Source of the DNA: Deltaproteobacteria bacterium
Lineage (GTDB): Bacteria; Myxococcota; Myxococcia; Myxococcales; JAHFDP01
Direction: 5' to 3'
Length of the DNA: 47,036 bases
Assembly (NCBI GenBank): GCA_023248955.1
Contig: JAHFDP010000027.1
Location: 1 to 47,036, forward strand
Position numbers and translations under genes: made by a program. The notes below the pieces were generated by a model. It was given only the letters and a program-made list of their open reading frames with translations. It did not search any database and had not been told where the DNA came from. Positions 1 through 8,205 of the stretch are shown piece by piece (position 1 is the stretch's first letter; each line of letters opens with the position of its first letter).

Positions 1-1
1 A

Positions 2-1828
<1,827 letters not shown>

Positions 1829-1905
1829 TCCCAAAACTCGCTTGACGTGTGGCTGCCCAACCCGTCAAGCCCGGCCATGACGGTCTCTTTGCATCGTCAC
1901 CGAAC

Positions 1906-2065
1906 TAGAGCGGTTTTCATTTGCGTTGAGCCGACTCTCTTCAGCCGTCATGGCCGGGCTTGACCCGGCCATCCACGTGCATCGTGCTGGCATCCACCGC
2001 GTGGATGGCCGGGTCGGGGCCCGGCCATGACGGGAGCGAGATCGACGCAAGTGAAAACCGCTCTA
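1906..2065. repeat. MITE-like palindromic element with nested REP palindrome
   Basis: The ends are 21-bp inverted repeats (1906-1926 and 2045-2065, one mismatch; the arm contains AGAGCGGTTTTCAT). Inside lies a second imperfect palindrome, 1947-1977 against 2000-2031, built on GGCCGGGCTTGACCCGGCC. A half copy of the same inner sequence occurs just outside at 1861-1881. The unit fills the gap between the convergent secA and kinase genes and has no coding potential that I can support. It could be a non-autonomous mobile element or act as a bidirectional transcription barrier. The function is inference; the symmetry is directly visible. Confidence 0.75.
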
Positions 2066-2082
2066 ATAGAATGCGTACTTAG

Positions 2083-2928
2083 CTAGCCCGCAAACGGGGC
2101 CAGCGCGTCGCGGAATGCTTTCGCCGACTCGTACCGATCGGCGGGGTTGGGACTGAGCCCCTTGTGCAGAACCGCACGCAGGCTCGGGTCGGTGACGCTC
2201 CTGAGAACGTCCCGTTGCTCGTGGATGCGCTCTAAGTCGGAACGGTTCACTCCCTGCTCCACCAGTCGTTCGGTCTCCTGAAAGGGCAGGCGTCCCGTGA
2301 GGAGAAACGCAAGAACCCCCGCTGCTCCGTAGAGGTCAGAGGACGGCGTGGCCTTGCCTGCCCTCCACTGCTCGGGCGCGCAGAAGGCAGGCGTCCCCTC
2401 TCCATGGACCGTTGTTCCAATCCGCTCGGTGAGGCCAAAATCGATCAACGTCGTTGATTCGGCGCCGCGCTGCGCGTCAAAGAAAATATTGCGTGGCTTG
2501 ATGTCGCGGTGGACATAACCCCGTCGATGGAGCTCGCCGAGGTGCGTGAGCAGCTGCCGAACGATCTGCACCGCCGTCGGTTGATGTTGCACGCCGATTT
2601 TTTCCAGCGTCTCGCCGTGGGCCCAATCCGTGATGAGGCCGCGGTTTTTTTGAAAAATATTTCCGTAGCGGCCGTGGTAGCGCGGCCATCCGTCATAGCC
2701 GTTCAGCTTTTTGAGCACGTCCGCTTCGTGCGCGGAGACGGCCGCGTCGTCGTTGAACTTCACAGCGAACGGTTTGTGGACGACGTCGTTGCCTTTGTAG
2801 ACTTTTCCAACGCCGCCTTTCTCGATCGGGTGCGCGGGGATGCGAACCCAGCCAATCGGAGCCCGGCCTGCCTGTGCGAGGGTCGAGAGTGAGAGCCCGA
2901 CGATAAGGACGAGGGAGCGCATGGTCAT
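2083..2928 (-). CDS. Exported eukaryotic-type Ser/Thr protein kinase-like protein
   Basis: This 281-residue protein carries a Hanks-type kinase domain over almost its full length. Expected motifs are present in order: glycine loop GGVGKVYKG (38-46), the ATP-binding lysine in AVKF (K57), HRDIKPRN with catalytic D142 and N147, DFG at 163-165, and the APE triplet at 184-186. It should therefore be catalytically competent. The N-terminus (MTMRSLVLIVGLSLSTLAQAG) looks like a cleavable Sec signal peptide with an AQA-type cleavage site near residue 20, and no other membrane span or sensor domain follows. That is unusual: bacterial Hanks kinases normally have a cytoplasmic kinase domain. If exported, it would face an ATP-poor periplasm or leave the cell. 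The start rests on the first in-frame ATG; an internal start at 2922 gives almost the same leader. It runs convergent to secA and stands alone. Confidence 0.85.
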   Translation of the reverse strand: MTMRSLVLIVGLSLSTLAQAGRAPIGWVRIPAHPIEKGGVGKVYKGNDVVHKPFAVKFNDDAAVSAHEADVLKKLNGYDGWPRYHGRYGNIFQKNRGLITDWAHGETLEKIGVQHQPTAVQIVRQLLTHLGELHRRGYVHRDIKPRNIFFDAQRGAESTTLIDFGLTERIGTTVHGEGTPAFCAPEQWRAGKATPSSDLYGAAGVLAFLLTGRLPFQETERLVEQGVNRSDLERIHEQRDVLRSVTDPSLRAVLHKGLSPNPADRYESAKAFRDALAPFAG

Positions 2929-3115
2929 GTGACGAAGGGCGCGAGGCTAAGCCCCGCTGCAGTGGCGAAGGGTCGCGCGGTCCTGTCGCGCCCGAGGTAA
3001 ATGGTTCCTATGGAACGGGGGCGTCTCACGCCCGTTACCCTATAGGCCGCGTTTACGCCGGCAACGGCGTGCTGAATAAATTGTCAAGCGTCGTGCAAAA
3101 GCACTGTCGCCCGGC

Positions 3116-4717
3116 TTACTTCCGCCGGCGATTCTTCTTCTTGTTCTGCCGCTCGCGCTTGCGCTTTTCTTTGAGCCGATCTTTTTCGTCGTCGCTCATC
3201 ACGCGCGCAGGTGGCGCGTAGCCCATTAGCCGCGCGCGCGCCATGGCGGCCGCATGCGATCCCTTGCCACCGGCCTGCGGAATCATCTCCGGCGACAGTC
3301 CGGCCAGCTCGTTGCCGAAGAGGTCCTTCATGTCCATTCCCTTCATCTGCCGCAGCTGCGCGATCTGCCGGAAGCCGGGTAGCCGCGAGAGCAGTCCCGG
3401 CGCGTCGCCGATCTGCCGCATCACTTTCTGCATGCCGAAGAAGCGGTGCAGAAGTCCGGTGACTTGCGCTTTTGATTGGCCCGAGCCTTTGACCACGCGG
3501 GCGATGCGCTTGTCGTTGAGCAGGTCGGGGTTCTGCCGCTCCTTCTGCGTCATCGAAGCGATGATGGCTTCGACGCGCCCGAGCTCCTTGTCGTCGAAGG
3601 TCATCCCCTCGGGCAGTTCACCGAAGAGCGGAAATTTCTCCAGCAGATCGTTGATCGATCCCATCTTCTTGACGAGCTTGATCTGCTCGACGAAGTCGTT
3701 GAGATCGAATTTCCCCGAGAGGATTTTTTCGGCGTCCTTCTCCGCTTTGTCCTCGTCGACGACCCTTTCGAAATCCTTCATCAAGCCGACGACGTCGCCG
3801 AATCCGAGAATGCGCGACGCCAGACCTTCGGGACGGAACTCTTCGAGCTTGTCGAGCCCCTCGCCAAGTCCGAGGAACTTGATCGGCTTGCCGGTGACTT
3901 CCTTGATGGACAGCGCCGCGCCGCCGCGGGCATCGCCGTCGAGTTTGGTGAGGATGAATCCCGAGAGCGAAAGCCGCCGATCGAATTCCACCGCGGTGCG
4001 CACGGCGTCTTGGCCGATCATGGCGTCGCAGACGAGCAAGATATTTTCCGGCGCGACGGTCGCTTTGACTTCTTCGAGCTCCGCCATCATCTCCGCGTCG
4101 ATGGCGAGTCGGCCGGCGGTGTCGTAGAGCACCACGTCGCAATGTTTTTCGCGCGCTTGCGCCAAGCCTTGCCGGCACAGCTCGGGCGGCCGAACACCGT
4201 CGGCAAAATGCACCGGAATGGAGAGCTTCTCACCGAGCTTGCGCAGCTGATCCACGGCGGCCGGACGGTAGATGTCCGCGGCGACCAGCAGCGGCTTGTG
4301 CCCTTTGTCGATGAGATGCCGCGCTAATTTGGCGGTGGTCGTCGTCTTCCCGGATCCCTGTAGACCGACCATCATGATGCCGGTGGGCCGCGGCTTCTCG
4401 GCGAAGGTGAGCCCCGTCTCCACTGGGCCCATGAGCGCTTCCAACTCGTCGTGGCAGATCTTGATAAAATGATCACCGGGCGTGGCGACCGCGCGCTTGC
4501 CGGTTTTGCCCGCGGCCCTGAGCGCCACCACTTCACCGACGGCCTTCTCCTTCACGCGCGCCAGAAAGCGGCGAGCAACCGTCAGCTCGACGTCGCCTTC
4601 GAGCAGCGAACGGCGAATGTCGCCGAGCGCGTCGTCGATGTTTTCTTCGGTGAGCTCGACCTTGCCGGTGAGCTTGTTTTTAGCGGCGCGAAAGCCCTTC
4701 GTGACGGCATCTAGCAT
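3116..4717 (-). CDS. ffh: Signal recognition particle GTPase Ffh (SRP54)
   Basis: Ffh binds signal sequences of nascent membrane proteins and, with 4.5S RNA and FtsY, delivers ribosomes to the translocon. The 533-residue protein has the N domain helical bundle, then the G domain with P-loop GLQGSGKTTT, DTAGR and TKLDGDARGG, and a C-terminal methionine-rich M domain (MQKVMRQIGDAPGLL... MKGMDMKDL) ending in a basic tail. I choose the ATG at 4717 over the in-frame one at 4753. The inner start gives the usual short N-terminus (MLDAVTKGF) and has AAGG about ten bases upstream, while the outer start has no ribosome-binding sequence. The gene is divergent from the desaturase. No 4.5S RNA gene was recognised in the window. 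Confidence 0.97.
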   Translation of the reverse strand: MLDAVTKGFRAAKNKLTGKVELTEENIDDALGDIRRSLLEGDVELTVARRFLARVKEKAVGEVVALRAAGKTGKRAVATPGDHFIKICHDELEALMGPVETGLTFAEKPRPTGIMMVGLQGSGKTTTTAKLARHLIDKGHKPLLVAADIYRPAAVDQLRKLGEKLSIPVHFADGVRPPELCRQGLAQAREKHCDVVLYDTAGRLAIDAEMMAELEEVKATVAPENILLVCDAMIGQDAVRTAVEFDRRLSLSGFILTKLDGDARGGAALSIKEVTGKPIKFLGLGEGLDKLEEFRPEGLASRILGFGDVVGLMKDFERVVDEDKAEKDAEKILSGKFDLNDFVEQIKLVKKMGSINDLLEKFPLFGELPEGMTFDDKELGRVEAIIASMTQKERQNPDLLNDKRIARVVKGSGQSKAQVTGLLHRFFGMQKVMRQIGDAPGLLSRLPGFRQIAQLRQMKGMDMKDLFGNELAGLSPEMIPQAGGKGSHAAAMARARLMGYAPPARVMSDDEKDRLKEKRKRERQNKKKNRRRK

Positions 4718-4828
4718 GCGCTCGGCCTTAACACCGTCTCGGGCGGGCGGCAATACAGTCGTGAAGGCAGGCGGTGCGCACGATTATTTCGCTGAACATT
4801 TTCGCGGCGGCGGGCGTAGTCTTTCGAC

Positions 4829-5677
4829 ATGCCAAGCCGCGCGCCCGATGAGCGCATCCACGTCCTCGCTTCACTCCCTTTTTTCGCGGTCCACCTCGTC
4901 GCGCTGGTCGGCGTCTTTCTGGTGCCGTTTCACTGGTGGTTGCCGCTCGCCGCGATCGCGCTCTACGTGGCGCGCATGTTCGCGGTGACCGCTGGCTACC
5001 ATCGCTACTTTTCGCACCGCTCGTTCAAGACCAGCCGCGCTTTCCAATTCGTGCTGGCGCTCACGGGTTCAACCTGCGCGCAGAAGGGCGTGCTCTGGTG
5101 GGCCGGCAACCATCGCCATCACCACAAATATTCGGACGAGTTGGAGGACATTCACTCGCCGACGCAAAAGGGTTTTTGGTGGTCCCACGTCGGTTGGATC
5201 TTGTCGCGCAAGTACGCGCGCACCGATGAGAACGCCATCAAAGATTTCGCCAAATTTCCCGAGCTTCGTTTTTTGGATCGCTGGCACCTCTTGCCAACGA
5301 TTTCACTCGCGGTGCTGCTCGCCGTTGCGGGTGGTCCGTCGCTGCTCGTGTGGGGATTCTTCGTCTCCACCGTGCTGCTCTGGCACGGGACGTTTACGAT
5401 TAATTCGCTTTCGCACGTCTTCGGATCGCGCCGTTACGAGACGACCGACACCAGCCGCAACAACTGGCTACTCGCGCTGATCACGCTCGGCGAGGGCTGG
5501 CACAACAACCACCACTACTACATGAGCTGCGCCAAGCAGGGCTTCTTCTGGTGGGAGATCGACGCCAGCTACTACACGCTCAAAGTGCTGTCGTGGATGC
5601 ACGTGGTGTGGGATTTGCGCAAGCCGCCGGCGCACATTCGCGACGCGTATTTGAAGTCGGCGCCCGTAGGGACGTAG
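4829..5677 (+). CDS. Membrane acyl-CoA/acyl-lipid fatty acid desaturase
   Basis: This 282-residue integral membrane di-iron desaturase is of the stearoyl-CoA delta-9 type, which inserts a cis double bond into a saturated acyl chain to tune membrane fluidity. The three histidine boxes that bind the iron pair are present: HRYFSH near residue 55, HRHHH near residue 93 and HNNHH near residue 227. Hydrophobic spans flank them (residues 10-50 and about 150-195). Length is typical of bacterial members that lack the fused cytochrome b5. It is transcribed divergently from ffh. The exact regiospecificity and whether the substrate is acyl-CoA or phospholipid cannot be told from sequence. No clear Shine-Dalgarno lies before the ATG at 4829. 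Confidence 0.93.
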   Translation: MPSRAPDERIHVLASLPFFAVHLVALVGVFLVPFHWWLPLAAIALYVARMFAVTAGYHRYFSHRSFKTSRAFQFVLALTGSTCAQKGVLWWAGNHRHHHKYSDELEDIHSPTQKGFWWSHVGWILSRKYARTDENAIKDFAKFPELRFLDRWHLLPTISLAVLLAVAGGPSLLVWGFFVSTVLLWHGTFTINSLSHVFGSRRYETTDTSRNNWLLALITLGEGWHNNHHYYMSCAKQGFFWWEIDASYYTLKVLSWMHVVWDLRKPPAHIRDAYLKSAPVGT

Positions 5678-5714
5678 GGTGGACTAAGTCCATAGACTAA
5701 GCTAGATTGGTTGG

Positions 5715-5948
5715 ATGACGATGAACATTCATGCGGCAAAGACGAACTTCTCCAAGCTCGTCGAGCGGGCATCCGAGGGCGAGGAGATCATCATCGCCAG
5801 GGCCGGGAAGCCGGTTTGCCGCTTGGTTCCGATCAAGAAAACACGGGCGAAGAAGAAGCGCATTTTTGGGCAGGACCAGGGAAAATTCAAGGTTCCGGAC
5901 AATTTTAATGATCCGATGCCGGAATCGTTCATGCGCTACTTTAAGTGA
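5715..5948 (+). CDS. Phd/YefM-family antitoxin
   Basis: This 77-residue protein matches the Phd/YefM antitoxin fold in its first 45 residues: the opening MNIHAAKTNFSKLVE followed by GEEIIIARAGKPVCRLVP is the classic DNA-binding half. The remaining lysine-rich and acidic tail (KKTRAKKKR then FNDPMPESFMRYF) is the kind of flexible segment that wraps around the toxin. It overlaps the downstream PIN toxin by four bases, the usual antitoxin-first arrangement. Members of the family bind their own promoter and repress the operon, more tightly with toxin bound. The start may be the ATG at 5715 or 5721; neither has a strong ribosome-binding site. Confidence 0.9.
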   Translation: MTMNIHAAKTNFSKLVERASEGEEIIIARAGKPVCRLVPIKKTRAKKKRIFGQDQGKFKVPDNFNDPMPESFMRYFK

Positions 5949-6334
5949 AAATTCTGCTCGACACCCACGTTTTCCTCTGGGCGAAGGCGCAGCTCCATCT
6001 GCTTTCTGCGGAAACGCTGGCGATGCTCGCCGATCCAGGCAACGCCGTATTTTTGTCAACGGCTAGCGTCTGGGAAATTGCTATCAAGCATGCGCTTGGC
6101 AACCTTACTTTACCGAGTGCGCCAAATCGCTACATTCCGCTGCGGATGTCCGAGTCGGGAATCTTCGCCTTAACGATTCTTAATGAACATGCGCTACGCG
6201 CCGGATCACTCCCGCGCCATCACGGCGATCCCTTTGACCGGTTGCTTGTTGCGCAAGCGCAGATCGAGCACATGACGATCGTGTCTGAAGATCCGAAGCT
6301 TCGTCACTACGACGTGCGGATAATGAAGCCGTAG
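5945..6334 (+). CDS. VapC-type PIN-domain toxin (Sll0205-like)
   Basis: This 129-residue PIN-domain protein is a predicted Mg-dependent endoribonuclease toxin. The acidic catalytic residues are visible: LLDTHVFLW (first Asp), SVWEIAIK (Glu), and HHGDPFDRLLVAQA (Asp), followed by VSEDPKL. The WEIAIK and HHGDPFDR signatures are typical of the Sll0205-like VapC branch. Translation starts with GTG inside a GTGA overlap with the Phd-type antitoxin stop, implying translational coupling. The RNA target is not predictable. Directly after its stop, the convergent small lipoprotein gene ends within a few bases. Confidence 0.92.
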   Translation: MKILLDTHVFLWAKAQLHLLSAETLAMLADPGNAVFLSTASVWEIAIKHALGNLTLPSAPNRYIPLRMSESGIFALTILNEHALRAGSLPRHHGDPFDRLLVAQAQIEHMTIVSEDPKLRHYDVRIMKP

Positions 6335-6336
6335 CT

Positions 6337-6567
6337 TTACTGGCAATACTTGCAATAGGTGTCGCACGCGCTCGGTGTTCCGGCGCAGGACGAGTCGCTC
6401 GGATCGCAGCAGCTCAGCTTGTCCTTGGGGCCGCCGTTGCAGTGGCACGATCCGTTGATGCACTCGTGATTTTCATTGCAACTTTGACTGGTATCCGTGC
6501 TGGTGCCGCCGCAGGCCAAAGCGAAGAGCAGCGCGAAGGCGGACAACGAGCGTTGGAAGGTCTTCAT
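6337..6567 (-). CDS. Small cysteine-rich putative lipoprotein
   Basis: This 76-residue protein has a short basic start, a hydrophobic stretch (AFALLFALAC) and a cysteine near residue 20 that could be the lipidated residue. The lipobox is degenerate (ALAC). The mature part holds ten further cysteines in about 50 residues, with the spacing C-x5-C-x4-C-x-C and paired CC, so several disulfides are likely after export. It resembles small Cys-rich lipoproteins common in Myxococcota, but I recognise no named family. A GGAG sequence five to six bases before the ATG supports the start. It lies downstream of the larger lipoprotein gene but is separated from it by a strong hairpin, so it may be transcribed on its own. 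Confidence 0.7.
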   Translation of the reverse strand: MKTFQRSLSAFALLFALACGGTSTDTSQSCNENHECINGSCHCNGGPKDKLSCCDPSDSSCAGTPSACDTYCKYCQ

Positions 6568-6631
6568 TGTTTCTCCGTTGTGGGATGGCGTGTTCTAAAC
6601 GCGCAGTAACTCAATCCGCAACACGAGAAAG

Positions 6632-6662
6632 ACACGGCGCCCTTTCGTTGTGGGCGCCGTGT
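6632..6662 (-). terminator. Perfect 11-bp hairpin, likely terminator after the 6693-8054 gene
   Basis: Arms 6632-6642 (ACACGGCGCCC) and 6652-6662 are perfectly complementary around a nine-base loop. On the minus strand the hairpin follows the stop of the lipoprotein gene by about 30 bases and is followed by a short pyrimidine run (CTTTCTC) rather than a full U-tract. It would separate that transcript from the downstream Cys-rich gene. Confidence 0.65.
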
Positions 6663-6692
6663 ATTCGAATCGATCGCAAATGTAATACGCGA

Positions 6693-8054
6693 CTAGGACG
6701 GAGGCGTCGCTCCACCACCACCGAACGTGTAGACCACCGTCCGCTGCACGTTGCCCAGTTGGATCGTTACCGTGTCCACCACGCCCGCTGCGCCGCCTGG
6801 AATCACGAACGAGGCGGTTCCGTTGGCGTCGGTCGTCGGCATCTGCGTGTTGGTGTACCCGTCGGTGCCAGACACGCTAAAGGTCACGCCGCAGCCGCCC
6901 ACGCTTGGGAAGGTCACGGCGGTGACCGTCACGCTCTGTCCAGCGGAAGGTGAGGCGGGCGTTGGTCCAGCGCTGATGGTCGACACCTCACTGCACTGCG
7001 TTCCCGTCGCGCTGGCCCCGTCCGTCGAACTGGCGTTGGTGTTACAGGCCTTGGCATCCACGGGTGAGGCCGCCGCTTTGGCCGGGTCGCAACCGGAGAG
7101 GTCGATGGTGATGCCGCTGGGGCCGATGGTCAGGTCCTTGGAGACCGGAGCGCCGTCCGGCAGGTGAACCGTTAGGTGGCCGGTGCCGGGCGGAACGGAG
7201 CAGATCATCACCTTGCGGCCATCGGCGAGCTGAATGACCGCCGTTTCGCACGACGCAAACGAGCACGAATCGCCACTGGTCGCGGGGCCCGCATGCTTGC
7301 CTACGCTGGTGCACCAGTCCCACAGCATTCCGACTCCCACGCCAACCGTGACGCCAACACCGACTACGACAATCACCGGCGCTTCCGCCGCGACTGCTGC
7401 AAGTCCAGCGATCGCTCCCGCACCTCCGGTAACCGTGGAGTCGATGCCGAGCCGTTCTGCGGCGGCCAGCGCGTCGTGCGTCAGCTTGTCGATGCACGCC
7501 TTGAGGCCATCCGGGTCGGTTTCGATGGGATGGTTTTTTTCGCAATCGGCGCGCCCGCCTTTCACGAACGCGATGAGCGCGCCCAGGTCCTGCCCGAGTG
7601 TGTGGTCACTGACCGATTGGGCCTGCGTGCTGGTACCACTGCCGGGCGGGTTGGCCAACGCTTGCTCATAGGTCGTGGTCGTTGAGTCGTAGGCTTGGAG
7701 CGACGCTACGAAGGCGTCACCGGCGTCCTCCAGCGCCTTAGCGTGGGCGACGGCATCGGCCGCGCTCAGTGACGCGGTGTTGCCACCGAAGAACGTGTTG
7801 TAGGCCTGAGCCAAGGTGAAGGATTTGGCGTTGAGATCTTTTTCCTGCGTGTTGAGTTGCGCAACGGTGGCTTGGTAGCTGGCCGCGCCGGTCGTACCAC
7901 CTGTCGTACCACCCGTGGTGCCACCTGTTGTCCCGCTGCTCGTGCCTCCCGTTGTGCCGGTGGTGGTTCCTCCACCTCCGCCACCGGTCGTTGAACCTCC
8001 CCCGCAACCGCACACAAATCCAATGACGAAGACCGCAAAAATGGATTGTCGCAT
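6693..8054 (-). CDS. Lipoprotein with Gly/Thr-rich linker and Ig-like C-terminus
   Basis: A 453-residue predicted lipoprotein of unknown function. The leader MRQSIFAVFVIGFVCGC ends in a cysteine that fits lipidation. It is followed by a low-complexity GGG/GTTGG linker of about 40 residues, encoded by imprecise short repeats around 7890-8010. A helical region follows (about 45-170), then a hydrophobic Ala/Val/Gly stretch (VIVVVGVGVTVGVGVGML, about 213-230), and a C-terminal beta-rich part whose pattern (AGQSVTVTAVTFPSVG... ANGTASFVIPGG) resembles a bacterial Ig-like (Big) domain. I prefer the ATG at 8054, with AAAGGGGG eight bases upstream, to the ORF's first ATG at 8069. No enzyme motif is seen; a surface-exposed or structural role is a guess. 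Confidence 0.75.
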   Translation of the reverse strand: MRQSIFAVFVIGFVCGCGGGSTTGGGGGGTTTGTTGGTSSGTTGGTTGGTTGGTTGAASYQATVAQLNTQEKDLNAKSFTLAQAYNTFFGGNTASLSAADAVAHAKALEDAGDAFVASLQAYDSTTTTYEQALANPPGSGTSTQAQSVSDHTLGQDLGALIAFVKGGRADCEKNHPIETDPDGLKACIDKLTHDALAAAERLGIDSTVTGGAGAIAGLAAVAAEAPVIVVVGVGVTVGVGVGMLWDWCTSVGKHAGPATSGDSCSFASCETAVIQLADGRKVMICSVPPGTGHLTVHLPDGAPVSKDLTIGPSGITIDLSGCDPAKAAASPVDAKACNTNASSTDGASATGTQCSEVSTISAGPTPASPSAGQSVTVTAVTFPSVGGCGVTFSVSGTDGYTNTQMPTTDANGTASFVIPGGAAGVVDTVTIQLGNVQRTVVYTFGGGGATPPS

Positions 8055-8205
8055 GAGGCCCCCTTTCATCTCGAAAAGCTTGGGTCTCCGGAGCCGTACG
8101 AACAGCGTGAAAGTATTTTCACGCGTGGGAACGCGCGGCGCACGCCGGGGCGAGGCTTGGACGAGCAGAGGGGACGAGCGATTTCTACGGCGACGTTACG
8201 TTACG

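Noticed and set aside
8106-8123. 7-bp hairpin between uvrA and the lipoprotein gene as a terminator
   Set aside because: The stem is short, has no T-tract and is about 80 bases past the uvrA stop; too weak to list.
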